Source: Halopseudomonas pelagia (GTDB lineage: Bacteria > Pseudomonadota > Gammaproteobacteria > Pseudomonadales > Pseudomonadaceae). Taken from it: DNA of 64,000 nt. A program made the translations under genes and the position numbers. Within the stretch, counting starts at the first letter, position 1; every line of letters starts with the position of its first letter. The stretch is taken from NCBI RefSeq assembly GCF_009497895.1, contig NZ_CP033116.1, positions 2,356,001-2,420,000 on the forward strand, given 5' to 3'. The notes under the pieces are model-generated. The model searched no databases and was not told the origin of the DNA. It saw nothing but the letters and a program-made list of their open reading frames with translations. Below, piece after piece: positions 8,019-16,982 of the stretch.

Positions 8019-8801
8019 CCTGACCGACTCGATGACCGTGTCCAGCACGTAGGCGATACCCGGCTCATCGGCTCGCGGGTTAGCGACGACAAAGCGTTGC
8101 AGGCGCAGAATATTGCGTGTGCCAGGTTGATGGTCAAACCCTTCGATGCCTTGGTAAAGCAGGGTCCATTCACTGTCCGAGGTTTTCAGACCTTGAGCGT
8201 CGTACGTTAGCTCGCGCACTCGCATACATTGATAATCAGGAATCAACGGGTGTGGACAGGCGACTGTCTGCGCTTGCACCTCCATGAACAGGGTTTCGCC
8301 CTCACTGCCGTAGCGCGTTTGTGGGGTAGCCTTGCCTTGCAATACGAGTTTGCCGGCTTCATCGCTGCTCAAGGTCAGGCTGGGGCTGTGCGGGTGTGCC
8401 TCCAGCGCCATTTCCAACGGGGTTTCCAGATAGGTCTTGATGCTCCCTTCACGGAGCATCAATGGTTCCTCACAGGCCATCATGGTTTGCATCAGATTGC
8501 CGGCAACCAGGTCATCACCCTTGATGCTGTAGGAGCCGCTGAGCCGGTTGCAGGCGCCGGAGACGTTGATCATGTTGTTATCAAAACGCAGTTGCAACGG
8601 CTCGGCATCGCCGCCGAACAGGCCCTGATTGCGATTGCCATGCTGATCTTCTGCTTCCTCCAGAGTCCAATAGTAGGCAGGCAGCAGCGCATCAGCGGAG
8701 ACTGGGGCGGCGTCTGAATCGCCTTTCAGGCTGGCGCAGCCGGAAAGGGCCAGAGTGGTAATCAATGCGCAGGTAATGGCAGCGGGTTTTATGAGAAGCA
8801 T
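8007..8801 (-). CDS. META and DUF4377 domain lipoprotein
   Basis: Lipoprotein of 264 residues. Signal peptide with lipobox L-S-G-C places the lipid-anchored cysteine near residue 22. A META (HslJ-like) domain spans about 45-150, with the G-x-C-N-R-L-S-G-S-Y core and M-x-A-C-E motif. A second domain (about 160-264) with cysteines around C-P-H-P and the ending R-F-V-V-A-N-P resembles DUF4377. META proteins are linked to heat-shock and novobiocin tolerance; the exact role is unknown. No +2 aspartate is seen, so outer-membrane sorting is expected. Confidence 0.82.
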   Translation of the reverse strand: MLLIKPAAITCALITTLALSGCASLKGDSDAAPVSADALLPAYYWTLEEAEDQHGNRNQGLFGGDAEPLQLRFDNNMINVSGACNRLSGSYSIKGDDLVAGNLMQTMMACEEPLMLREGSIKTYLETPLEMALEAHPHSPSLTLSSDEAGKLVLQGKATPQTRYGSEGETLFMEVQAQTVACPHPLIPDYQCMRVRELTYDAQGLKTSDSEWTLLYQGIEGFDHQPGTRNILRLQRFVVANPRADEPGIAYVLDTVIESVRVME

Positions 8802-8954
8802 TGGCTAGAGCCCTGTCCTTGGAGGTAAGGGGCAGGATTATAGTACTGAAATACATTGGTTGACAGGCGGCGACTTCGACCCATAAAGCAGGCAGTGGTC
8901 TGCAGGCTGCGCGGGCCAGCCAGAAGGCCCACCCGCATCAGCCGCAGAGCAAGA

Positions 8955-9419
8955 TCACATTTGTGATTGCAGGAAATTTTCCAGACCGACTTTATCGATA
9001 AGACCTTTCTGGGTTTCCAGCCAGTCGACGTGCTCTTCCTCGGACTCAAGAATGCTTTCGCACAGCTCTCGGCTGCCGTAATCCGCGACGCTTTCGCAAT
9101 AGGCGATGGCCTCGCGCAGATCCGGTATGGCTTTCATTTCCAGCTTCAGATCGCAGTCGATGATTTCCGGTACGGTCTCGCCGATCATCAGCTTGCCCAG
9201 ATCCTGAAGATTCGGCAGACCTTCGAGAAACAGGATGCGCTTGACCAGCATGTCGGCGTGCTTCATTTCATCGATGGACTCGTGATACTCGTGATCGCCC
9301 ATCTTGTTCAAGCCCCAGTCCTGCAGCATGCGCGCGTGCAAAAAGTACTGGTTGATGGCTACCAGTTCATTGCCCAGGATGATGTTCAGGTGCTGAATGA
9401 CCTTTTTGTCGCCTTTCAT
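8955..9419 (-). CDS. bfr: Bacterioferritin
   Basis: Iron-storage subunit of 154 residues that assembles into a 24-mer shell with haem at two-fold interfaces. All ferroxidase ligands are present (E18, E51, H54, E94, E127, H130) and so is the haem ligand M52, making this the catalytic, haem-binding type. ATG 9419 follows GAGG. The gene is a single unit; its reductive partner Bfd is encoded about 7.5 kb away at 16983-17186. The 217-nt gap upstream shows no clear Fur site. Confidence 0.95.
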   Translation of the reverse strand: MKGDKKVIQHLNIILGNELVAINQYFLHARMLQDWGLNKMGDHEYHESIDEMKHADMLVKRILFLEGLPNLQDLGKLMIGETVPEIIDCDLKLEMKAIPDLREAIAYCESVADYGSRELCESILESEEEHVDWLETQKGLIDKVGLENFLQSQM

Positions 9420-9637
9420 GACTGCTTCCTCGCGTTAATCAAGTGTTGAGTTTGGTCATCGCTGACAGGGCTGTCAAATGGCTGATGGGGTAAATCGTTG
9501 AAATACCTGGAGTAATGATTTTGATCCGCATTTGTCGATTTGTCCGGGTCTGGAACGACTGATAGGCAGGTAGCGTGTATCAATGCGCAGACCTGGGTTT
9601 TCTACCCCGACAATGGTACTGAACAGTGGAGAATTTT

Positions 9638-9991
9638 ATGCTTTATGTAGATGGGTTTGTGGTCGCGGTGCCTACCGCGAATAAAGAGAAATATCGCCAG
9701 CATGCGGCTGACGCGGCGGTGGTTTTCAAGGACCATGGCGCATTGAGCCTGGTTGAATGCTGGGGCGATGACGTGCCTGATGGCGAGGTGACCTCCTTCC
9801 CGATGGCGGTCAAATTGCGTGATGACGAAACGGTGGTTTTTTCCTGGATCACCTGGCCGTCTCGAGAGGTGCGCGATATGGGTATGGAGAAAGTCATGGC
9901 TGACCCGCGCCTGGACATGGAAAACAACCCCATGCCGTTTGATGGCAAACGCATGATCTACGGTGGGTTTCAGATGATCGTCGACGCCTGA
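9638..9991 (+). CDS. DUF1428 family protein
   Basis: Protein of 117 residues beginning M-L-Y-V-D-G-F and carrying the DUF1428 hallmarks W-G-D-D-V-P and F-P-x-A-V-K followed by F-S-W-I-x-W-P-S-R. It is a dimeric alpha-beta barrel family with no known reaction. ATG 9638 follows GGAG by 6 nt; an in-frame GTG at 9626 is less likely. It is convergent with the YCII/ECF42 gene set, separated by a strong hairpin. Confidence 0.88.
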   Translation: MLYVDGFVVAVPTANKEKYRQHAADAAVVFKDHGALSLVECWGDDVPDGEVTSFPMAVKLRDDETVVFSWITWPSREVRDMGMEKVMADPRLDMENNPMPFDGKRMIYGGFQMIVDA

Positions 9992-10000
9992 TGGGGTGAT

Positions 10001-10037
10001 TCAGGCTGGCGTTGCCGTTGGGCAACAGCCAGCCTGA
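10001..10037. terminator. Two-way hairpin between DUF1428 and yciI genes
   Basis: TCAGGCTGGC-GTTGCC pairs with GGCAAC-a-GCCAGCCTGA: 16 base pairs with one bulged A and a 4-nt loop. It sits in the 50-nt gap between convergent genes and probably ends transcription from both sides, though T-runs are weak. Confidence 0.7.
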
Positions 10038-10042
10038 TTCCA

Positions 10043-10411
10043 TCAAACGCTCTGGTCTTTCGGCGGCAATTCCCGGACCGGTCGCACCTCTACACTACCA
10101 AGCCTGGCAGGAGGGATGTGGCTGGCCAGCTGCAGTGCTTCGTTCAAGTCTCGCGCTTCGAGCATGTAGAAACCGGCTAGTTGCTCTTTGGTTTCGGCGA
10201 AGGGCCCATCGGAAATAATGGCTTCACCATCACGTACCCGTACGGTGGTCGCGTTGCTGACCGGCTGCAGCGCTTGGCCAGCCAGGTAGTGGCCTTTCTC
10301 CGTTAGATTCTCGACGCAGCGAATGCATTGCTGGTTCAGATCATGCCACTCCTGTTCCGTCATCGCGTTGATCAGGCTTTCCTGATAATAAACCAGTGCC
10401 AGGTATTTCAT
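10043..10411 (-). CDS. YCII/DGPF domain protein
   Basis: Protein of 122 residues starting M-K-Y-L-A-L-V-Y-Y and containing the D-G-P-F motif followed by A-E-T-K-E-Q-L-A-G-F, diagnostic of the YCII-related (DGPF) family that accompanies ECF42 sigma factors. It is the last gene of a three-gene set (ECF42 sigma, YCII-VOC fusion, this gene) on the minus strand, 43 nt after the fusion gene. ATG 10411 has GGGAG at a good distance; upstream in-frame starts lack support. The biochemical role is unknown. Confidence 0.88.
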   Translation of the reverse strand: MKYLALVYYQESLINAMTEQEWHDLNQQCIRCVENLTEKGHYLAGQALQPVSNATTVRVRDGEAIISDGPFAETKEQLAGFYMLEARDLNEALQLASHIPPARLGSVEVRPVRELPPKDQSV

Positions 10412-10454
10412 CGTCATCTCCCTTTTCCATGCCAAGTTCTATGCCAAGCCGGGT

Positions 10455-11318
10455 TTATGCTGAAGCAGCAGTTGTTTGCGTGCAGTTCTCGATGGGCGCC
10501 ACCCCGGCATTCAGCATCCAGCCAGTCCCGAAGCGGTCGGTCAGCATGCCAAAACCCTCAGCCCAGAAGGTTCTTTCGAAGGGCATGTGCACCGAGCCGC
10601 CGGCGGCCAATTGGTCAAATACCATGCGTGCGTCTTGCGCCTTTTCGTATTGCAGCTGCACGCAATATCCCTGAGGTGGCTGGTAGCAGTCACCCATCAT
10701 GTCTGCGGCCATGATGATGTAGCGGCCGATCTGTATCTCGGAATGGATGATCAACTCCTGGCACTCGGGTGGAACCTCGCTGGCTGCAGGTGTTTCGGCG
10801 TGGGTCAGCATGGCGAGCACCCGCGCATCCAGCACCTCGGAGTACCAGTTCATTGCCTCGCGGCAATTGCCGTTGAACACCAGATGCATGCTGACGCTAC
10901 TGGGTCTGCGGGCCATGCTGGCAGCCATCTGCCGATGTTGATCGAGACCGGCGCCGGGCACAAAATCCTCCAGATCGAAATAGCGTCGTAGTTCCAGTGT
11001 GACGTTACCGTTGTTATCCATGCGCGGCCATTTGCAGGCCCACTCGATGGCTTCTTCTCGCGAATCGACATCAAGAATGCTGTAGCCGGCCAGCAACTCG
11101 CGGGTCTCTGTAAAGGGCCCGTCAGTGACCGTTGGGACGCCATTACGAAAGGTGATGCGACAACCTTCGGAGCTGGGACTCAGGCCATTGCCGTCGACGA
11201 AGACCCCAGCGTCGAGCATTTGCTGGTTGTAACTTGCCATTGTCGCGAGCATCTCATTGCTCGGCATTTCACCGCGCTCCGTCCGGTCATCGGCTTTGCG
11301 CATCAACATGTATTTCAT
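10455..11318 (-). CDS. Fusion of YCII/DGPF domain and PhnB-like VOC domain
   Basis: Protein of 287 residues made of two families that are usually separate. Residues 1-115 are a YCII/DGPF domain (M-K-Y-M-L-M start, D-G-P-F-T-E-T-R-E-L-L-A-G-Y). Residues about 140-280 are a vicinal-oxygen-chelate domain of the PhnB type, with F-N-G-N-C-R-E-A-M-N-W-Y and the ending F-W-A-E-x-F-G-M-L-T-D-R-F-G. It lies between the ECF42 sigma gene and a second YCII gene, and is probably part of the sigma factor's regulon. The single frame is clean across the junction, so this is a true fusion and not a sequencing join. Confidence 0.85.
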   Translation of the reverse strand: MKYMLMRKADDRTERGEMPSNEMLATMASYNQQMLDAGVFVDGNGLSPSSEGCRITFRNGVPTVTDGPFTETRELLAGYSILDVDSREEAIEWACKWPRMDNNGNVTLELRRYFDLEDFVPGAGLDQHRQMAASMARRPSSVSMHLVFNGNCREAMNWYSEVLDARVLAMLTHAETPAASEVPPECQELIIHSEIQIGRYIIMAADMMGDCYQPPQGYCVQLQYEKAQDARMVFDQLAAGGSVHMPFERTFWAEGFGMLTDRFGTGWMLNAGVAPIENCTQTTAASA

Positions 11319-11396
11319 GTCCTTCTCTCCATAAGCTGAACGTTAATGGGTGCTATATGGATGAGTCGGGGAGCAAAGCACGAAATCGACAGCAAT

Positions 11397-12653
11397 CTAA
11401 CCTTTTTGCGATTTATCTGTTTGAGTCGATGCCAGCGCCAACGCATCGAGCCGGCGCTGCAGAAAGCGTTGTTCCGGCCCGAGCTGGGCCAGTTGCAGCG
11501 CTTGTTGGTAAGCCTCGCGCGCTGCTGATAGCTGACCTGAACGGCGCAAAAGCTCGGCGCGCGCAGCGGGCAACAAATGGTAGTTCTGCAGTGCTGGGGC
11601 ATCAGTGAGCACGTCCAGTAAAGCCAGACCTGCTTGCGGGCCATCGCGCATGGCCACTGCCACGGCGCGGTTCAGCGCGATGACCGGGGAGGGATTGCGT
11701 TGCAGCAAAACGTCATACAGGCCGATTATTTGGCTCCAGTCAGTATTGGCGGTACTGCTGGCCTCGGCGTGTACCGCAGCGATGGCTGCCTGGAGCGTGT
11801 AGATCCCCGCAGGCGGGCGCTGTAACGCCGCTTCCAGCCAGCGGACGCCTTCGCTGATCTGAGTCTGGTGCCAGAGGCTGCGGTCCTGATCCTCCAATGT
11901 GATCAGTTCACCCTGGGTTGATTGCCGGGCATCGCGGCGCGAATCCTGCAGCAACATCAGCGCCAGCAATCCGTAGACTTCGGTATCAGGCAGCAAGTTG
12001 GCCATCAGGGTGCCGAGCCGGATAGCTTCTCTGGCCATGTCGATGTTGACCACGTGTTCGCCGCTGGTGCTTGAATAACCCTCGTTGAACACCAGATAGA
12101 TGACCTGCAATACGCTGTGTAAACGTTGCGGCAGCGCCTTGCGTTCGGGCACGTCATAGGGAATGCCGGCTTCGCGGATCTTGCGCTTGGCCCTGACGAT
12201 CCGCTGCGCCACGGTCGCCGGTTGCTGGAGCAGTGACCGTGCGACCTGCTCGGTGCTCAAACCGCACATTTCCCGCAGGGTCATGGCCAGTTGGGTTTCG
12301 ATTGCCAACGCAGGATGGCAACAGGTGAAAATCAGCCGCAGCTGATCGTCGGCGATGCTGTCTTCGTTCAGCTCGTGGGTGGGGATGTCATCCAGGTCGA
12401 GGCGCTGCAAATGTTGGCTGGCCGTCTGCCGGCGGCGGATCTGATCTATCCCTTTGTGCTTGCCAGTACTGACCAGCCAAGCGCGTGGGTTGTCGGGCAC
12501 GCCCTGCAGTGGCCATTGCTGTAATGCGGCGGCGAAGGCGTCCTGCATGGCTTCTTCGGCCAGCTCGAAATCGCCCAGGAGTCGAATCAGGGTAGCCAGG
12601 ACCCGCCGCGACTCGCGGTGATAAACTAGATCGACTTGCTTGCTAACCGACAT
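11397..12653 (-). CDS. ECF42-type RNA polymerase sigma factor with C-terminal TPR-like extension
   Basis: Protein of 418 residues. Sigma-70 region 2 lies at about 10-75 (R-L-L-G-D-F-E-L-A-E-E-A-M-Q-D-A-F, then N-P-R-A-W-L) and region 4 at about 120-175 (A-M-T-L-R-E-M-C-G-L-S-T-E-Q-V-A). A long helical C-terminal half (about 190-410) contains the F-N-E-G-Y motif and TPR-like helices. This architecture and the adjacent YCII/DGPF genes define group ECF42, where the extension replaces an anti-sigma factor as control element. ATG 12653 (M-S-V-S-K-Q) gives the usual family length; the ribosome site is weak and longer in-frame starts exist. Confidence 0.87.
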   Translation of the reverse strand: MSVSKQVDLVYHRESRRVLATLIRLLGDFELAEEAMQDAFAAALQQWPLQGVPDNPRAWLVSTGKHKGIDQIRRRQTASQHLQRLDLDDIPTHELNEDSIADDQLRLIFTCCHPALAIETQLAMTLREMCGLSTEQVARSLLQQPATVAQRIVRAKRKIREAGIPYDVPERKALPQRLHSVLQVIYLVFNEGYSSTSGEHVVNIDMAREAIRLGTLMANLLPDTEVYGLLALMLLQDSRRDARQSTQGELITLEDQDRSLWHQTQISEGVRWLEAALQRPPAGIYTLQAAIAAVHAEASSTANTDWSQIIGLYDVLLQRNPSPVIALNRAVAVAMRDGPQAGLALLDVLTDAPALQNYHLLPAARAELLRRSGQLSAAREAYQQALQLAQLGPEQRFLQRRLDALALASTQTDKSQKG

Positions 12654-12842
12654 GGGAGTATCTGCAGCTTGATTGAAAGGCAGGCAATGCTTGCGCTGAT
12701 GTTTACGCCGTAATTCGCCCCAGTCAAGCGGTTCTAACCACAGGTCGTTCGTCAAGACACAGCGGGTGATACCGGATATGGCGGTTATCATTCAGGTCCG
12801 AAAACCGCCAGCTTTTACGCTGCGTGCATGTAGACTTGGCCC

Positions 12843-14342
12843 ATGGATATTTCAGCGAACGATTGCTATCAGGCTGTTGTGGCGCGTGACGAACGTTACG
12901 ACGGGCGGTTCTTTACCTGTGTCACCAGCACGGGGATTTACTGCCGCCCGGTCTGCCCTGCGCGCACACCGCGTTTTGCCAACTGCCGCTTTGTAGCCAC
13001 TGCGGCTGCCGCCCAGGAGGCGGGGTTTCGGCCTTGCTTGCGCTGCCGTCCGGAGAGTTCGCCTTCATCTGCCGCCTGGGCCGGCACCTCCGCCGTGGTG
13101 TCGCGCGCCTTGGCACTGATCGAAGCCGGAGCACTGGATAGCGGCAGCCTGGAATCCTTGGCCGAACGGGTAGGGCTGGGTACCAGACAGTTGCGCCGGC
13201 TATTCATCAAGCACCTGGGCGCGGCGCCGAGTACCGTAGCGCAAACCCGGCGGCTGTTGCTGGCCAAGCAACTGCTTCACCAAACCCCTCTGCCGATGAG
13301 CGACGTAGCACTGGCTAGCGGGTTCGCCAGCATAAGGCGTTTCAACGAAGCCTTCAGTCAGCTATATAGCCGCTCACCGAGCAGCTTGAGGCGCGAGAGC
13401 AACAACGCTCCAGAGCATTCGGACATCGTGCTTTTGTTACCCTACCGGCCGCCCTACGACTGGGACGCAATGCTGGATTTCCTCCAACGCCGGGCGATTC
13501 CTGGTATGGAGCAGGTAGTGGCTGGCGTCTATCAGCGTACGATCCGCATCGGTTCGGATGTGGGCGCAGTGTCCGTCGAGCATGTCCCGGCACGCAATGC
13601 TCTGCGCGTCAGAATAGGTTTTTCCCGATTGCAGTCGTTACCGTTGATCATAGACCGGTTACGCCGCATGTTTGATCTGAAGGCTGATCCCGAGGTGATC
13701 CAGCGTGCCCTGTCGCATGATCCGGCATTGGCGCTGATGCTGGCAGCCAGACCGGGTTTGCGGGTGGCCGGCGCCTGGGATGCATTTGAAGTTGCCGTGC
13801 GTGCGATCCTAGGCCAGCAAGTGACGGTCGCCGCTGGCGTAACGCTGGTCAGCCGCCTGGTAGCCCAGCTGGGAGAGCCGTTGGTGGCTCCGACCACTAG
13901 CGGATTAACGCGGTATTTCCCAGCGCCGGACGCGTTTGATACGGAGCAGATTGTCGGCCTCGGCATGCCCCGGGCGCGAGCAACCGCCTTGGCAAAGCTG
14001 GCTCAAGCTTGTCTTGCCGAGCCCGGTTTGCTCGAACGTCAGCGCGACCTGCCACATACGCTAGAGCGACTATGCGCCTTACCGGGTATCGGTGATTGGA
14101 CGGCTAACTACATTGCCATGCGGGCCATGCAGGAGAGCGATGCTTTTCTTGCCTCTGATGTGGCTCTGCAGCGAGCGATGGCTGGCGACGAGGGGCGACC
14201 TGACGCCAAACAACTGCTTGCTTTGGCCGAGCAGTGGCGACCCTGGCGAGCCTATGCGGTGATGCACCTTTGGGCTGCCGACGGTCTTGACGATGGTATG
14301 CGTAAGTCACTTGAGGAGAATAAAGATGCGCTTCCTGCTTGA
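12843..14342 (+). CDS. Ada-AlkA fusion: methyl-sensing regulator and 3-methyladenine glycosylase
   Basis: Protein of 499 residues joining three parts: the Ada N-terminal zinc domain that takes methyl groups from DNA phosphotriesters (zinc cysteines C34, C38, C65, C68), an AraC-type helix-turn-helix pair (about 85-185) and an AlkA DNA glycosylase (about 200-490) with the helix-hairpin-helix L-P-G-I-G-D-W-T-A-N-Y and a catalytic aspartate in A-S-D-V-A-L. It would both switch on the adaptive response and excise alkylated bases. It overlaps ogt by 17 nt, so the operon carries the direct-reversal activity too. The start has a poor ribosome site but gives a full Ada domain. Confidence 0.93.
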   Translation: MDISANDCYQAVVARDERYDGRFFTCVTSTGIYCRPVCPARTPRFANCRFVATAAAAQEAGFRPCLRCRPESSPSSAAWAGTSAVVSRALALIEAGALDSGSLESLAERVGLGTRQLRRLFIKHLGAAPSTVAQTRRLLLAKQLLHQTPLPMSDVALASGFASIRRFNEAFSQLYSRSPSSLRRESNNAPEHSDIVLLLPYRPPYDWDAMLDFLQRRAIPGMEQVVAGVYQRTIRIGSDVGAVSVEHVPARNALRVRIGFSRLQSLPLIIDRLRRMFDLKADPEVIQRALSHDPALALMLAARPGLRVAGAWDAFEVAVRAILGQQVTVAAGVTLVSRLVAQLGEPLVAPTTSGLTRYFPAPDAFDTEQIVGLGMPRARATALAKLAQACLAEPGLLERQRDLPHTLERLCALPGIGDWTANYIAMRAMQESDAFLASDVALQRAMAGDEGRPDAKQLLALAEQWRPWRAYAVMHLWAADGLDDGMRKSLEENKDALPA

Positions 14343-14862
14343 TACTTTTGCCACACCGGTGGGCCAACTGTTTCTGGTCACAGATGAACAGGGCAGGCTG
14401 CGCGCGCTGGATTTTGAGGACTACCACGCACGACTCATCCGGCTGCTCGATAAACACTACGGCGATTATCAGCTGGAACCTGGACCCGGTTCCACGCCCG
14501 AACCACTCAGGCAGGCTTTAAGTGCGTATTTCGCCGGGGATCTGAGCGCGCTGGATTGCATACAGACCGAAACCGCAGGCACTGCCTTTCAGCGCGCAGT
14601 GTGGCAGGCCCTGAGGGATATTCCCGCAGGGCACACACGCAGCTACGGTCAGTTGGCCGTGGCTATTGGCCGACCCTCTGCAAGCCGCGCAGTGGGTTTG
14701 GCCAATGGCTCCAATCCGGTGGCGTTAGTGGTGCCCTGTCATCGGGTGATTGGCGCCAGCGGCAAGCTGACCGGATACGGTGGCGGTTTGTGGCGCAAGC
14801 ACTGGTTGCTTGAGCACGAGGCCCGACACAGCGGTGCTACTGCTGCCTTTGCCTTGGTTTGA
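14326..14862 (+). CDS. ogt: Methylated-DNA-protein cysteine methyltransferase
   Basis: Protein of 178 residues that removes methyl from O6-methylguanine in a suicidal transfer to its own cysteine. The active-site motif V-P-C-H-R-V-I-G has C138 as acceptor; upstream T-x-F-Q-R-A-V-W and R-S-Y-G-Q-L motifs fit the family. ATG 14326 lies inside the end of the Ada-AlkA gene, preceded by GAGGAG, indicating translational coupling. Equivalent to the C-terminal half of E. coli Ada, so the split Ada function is restored by this gene pair. Confidence 0.94.
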   Translation: MRFLLDTFATPVGQLFLVTDEQGRLRALDFEDYHARLIRLLDKHYGDYQLEPGPGSTPEPLRQALSAYFAGDLSALDCIQTETAGTAFQRAVWQALRDIPAGHTRSYGQLAVAIGRPSASRAVGLANGSNPVALVVPCHRVIGASGKLTGYGGGLWRKHWLLEHEARHSGATAAFALV

Positions 14863-14915
14863 ACAAAGTTTTAAACAAAGGTTTAACCCAGGTTCAACCC
14901 AGCGTGAGCCTGACG

Positions 14916-15851
14916 CTAGCTGGTCTTTTGTGCGCCGCTTTGCTCCGCTTCATCAGGCGCAGCGTGAAAACGTGTGTCAGCCAATTCGTGGTGATTGGGC
15001 CGCGGACGCTTGCGGTGCTGCTGCAATCCAATCAGGAGCAGCGGTACGACAATCATCGCGCTGCCGGCCAGAAACCAGATATCCGGCACTTCGGCGAAGA
15101 ACACCCAGCCAATGATCACAGCCCAGATCAGGCCAGTGTATTCCGCGCTGGTGACCTGGTTGGCATCCACATGCTTGTAGGCGAGCAACACACAGACGTT
15201 GTAGCCGAGAATAAACAAGGATGAACCGGCCGCGCTGATAAGCACCGCCTGACTCCATGGCGCCGCTTCCCAAAGCATCAATCCCAGACACATTGGTGTG
15301 ATCATCAAGTAGTTGAGAAACAGCTTGTGCATGGTGGACTGCTGCCGGGGCAGTTTGCGTACCAGCACGGCGTTGATCGCCAAGGCCGCCGCAGATCCCA
15401 GAGCGGCCAGCGCCGCCCAGCTGAAGTCGACTGGCCGGAGGATCACCAGAATGCCGGCAAAGCCGCTGATCACCGCGGCCAGACTGAGCTTGGTCAGGCG
15501 CTCGCCAAAAAACATCACCGAGAGCAGCATCACCATGATCGGTGCCGCATAGAAAACCGCATTGGCGGTAGCCAGGGGCAGGGCGATCAAGGCGTAGACC
15601 ATGCACACGATACCGACCAGATGCACATGGCCGCGGATGAAATGCAGCCGGCCGCCGGCGAACAGATTGCCGGTATCCAACTGCCGCCAGAACGGCAACA
15701 GCAATGCCAGGGTAATCACACAGCGCAAGAAGGCGTACTGAAAGACCGGTGCATCCGCCTGCAGAAACTTGATGAACACATCGGAGATCAAAGCCAGGGC
15801 GTTGCCGATCACCAGCAACAGAATGGCACTGTTGACGGTTTTTCCTGACAT
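14916..15851 (-). CDS. EamA/DMT family transporter
   Basis: Inner-membrane protein of 311 residues with ten hydrophobic segments in two EamA repeats (about 8-140 and 150-285), as in drug/metabolite exporters. The tail (285-311) is charged and cytoplasmic. ATG 15851 has GGAGG 5 nt upstream; an in-frame GTG at 15863 is possible. It is divergent from the LysR regulator at 15963, with a palindrome in between, suggesting that regulator controls it. The substrate is unknown. Confidence 0.87.
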   Translation of the reverse strand: MSGKTVNSAILLLVIGNALALISDVFIKFLQADAPVFQYAFLRCVITLALLLPFWRQLDTGNLFAGGRLHFIRGHVHLVGIVCMVYALIALPLATANAVFYAAPIMVMLLSVMFFGERLTKLSLAAVISGFAGILVILRPVDFSWAALAALGSAAALAINAVLVRKLPRQQSTMHKLFLNYLMITPMCLGLMLWEAAPWSQAVLISAAGSSLFILGYNVCVLLAYKHVDANQVTSAEYTGLIWAVIIGWVFFAEVPDIWFLAGSAMIVVPLLLIGLQQHRKRPRPNHHELADTRFHAAPDEAEQSGAQKTS

Positions 15852-15925
15852 GACGGCCTCCACATGACTGATTGACGAGGCGAGAGTGTAAAGAGTGGGG
15901 GCTATCCGTGAAAATGATATTTGGC

Positions 15926-15952
15926 TAGTATCTATTAGAAATATAGATACTA
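15926..15952. promoter_or_regulatory. Palindromic operator candidate for the LysR regulator
   Basis: TAGTATCTAT and ATAGATACTA are perfect 10-base arms around 7 bases, located in the gap between the divergent EamA and LysR genes and ending 10 nt before the lysR-type start codon. Size and AT-rich dyad fit a LysR-family site that would cover the regulator's own translation start region. Binding is inferred. Confidence 0.6.
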
Positions 15953-15962
15953 AAGATGAGTC

Positions 15963-16919
15963 ATGAAATTACCTCCCCTTAAAGCGCTGCCGGTATTTGA
16001 AGCGGTGGCGCGGCTCAATAGCTTTTCCCTGGCTGCCGAAGAATTAGCGGTAGGGCAGAGCGCGGTCAGCCATCAGATCAAGTTGCTGGAAACCTACCTG
16101 GGTGAGCCTTTGTTTATTCGCACGGGACGATACCTGGCGCTCACCGACGAAGGGCGGCAATACTTCGATGCGGTCAGTACCGCACTGCTGCAGATCGAGC
16201 GCGCCAGTGAGCAGTTGCTGGGCCACGAAACGGCGCGGCTGCGCTTGTCGGTATTCAGTTCTTTTGCCGTACGCTGGCTGGTACCCCGGCTGCCGGTATT
16301 GCAGAAGCAGTGGCCACAGCTTGATCTGTCATTGGAGATGAGTGGCGGGAATCCGCAATTGTCTGATCGGGTTGCGGATTGTTTTATTACCGTCAGGCCT
16401 GATTCTTCGGCATTCAGCTATGAGTTGCTCTACACCGAACGGCTGTTCCCGGTATGCAGCCAGCAATACTGGCAGACATTATGCCGCGAGCAGGAGATTG
16501 ACCCGGGGCTGCATTTGTCGCCAGGGGCGTCAATGCACCCGGCGCTGCTGGCGGCATATCCGCTGCTGTCTACACATAGTATCTACAATCGCGCCGGTGG
16601 AGATTGGGCGGCCTGGTTCGACGCGGGCGGCGAACCCTTACCCAAGGGCAGTCGTTTGCAGCACTTCAGCCATATGCTGTTGGCGCTGGAGGCGGCGCGC
16701 TATCATCAGGGCATAGCACTGACTAATGACTATATGCTGAGTAACCGCGCGGATTCGGCGGATTTTGTGCGCTTGCCTTGTCACCATCTGATGACCGGAG
16801 ACCAGTTTTTCTTCGCCTGGAAAACCAGTCGGCGACATGAGCCGGGGATTCAGATATTGCGTCGCTGGTTGCTTGATCAGAGCATAGAGTCTGGACTCAG
16901 GCATGCAGCGCAGGCCTGA
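15963..16919 (+). CDS. LysR family transcriptional regulator
   Basis: Protein of 318 residues, opening with a winged helix-turn-helix (about 5-65: F-E-A-V-A-R-L-N-S-F-S-L-A-A-E-E-L, then S-A-V-S-H-Q-I-K-L-L-E) followed by a substrate-binding-type effector domain (about 92-310). The N-terminus P-P-L-K-A-L-P-V-F-E-A-V-A-R resembles the GcvA subgroup. Divergent transcription from the EamA exporter and an intervening dyad point to local control of that exporter. The effector is unknown. Confidence 0.92.
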   Translation: MKLPPLKALPVFEAVARLNSFSLAAEELAVGQSAVSHQIKLLETYLGEPLFIRTGRYLALTDEGRQYFDAVSTALLQIERASEQLLGHETARLRLSVFSSFAVRWLVPRLPVLQKQWPQLDLSLEMSGGNPQLSDRVADCFITVRPDSSAFSYELLYTERLFPVCSQQYWQTLCREQEIDPGLHLSPGASMHPALLAAYPLLSTHSIYNRAGGDWAAWFDAGGEPLPKGSRLQHFSHMLLALEAARYHQGIALTNDYMLSNRADSADFVRLPCHHLMTGDQFFFAWKTSRRHEPGIQILRRWLLDQSIESGLRHAAQA

Positions 16920-16982
16920 GTTAGGCGTTAGTTAAAAACTGAATTTGATGGGGCTTGGATCAGAAAATAAGCGGGGCGTTTA

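Noticed and set aside
14859..15224. 121-codon open frame after ogt
   Set aside because: It is antisense to the EamA transporter gene and its sequence looks like shadow translation.
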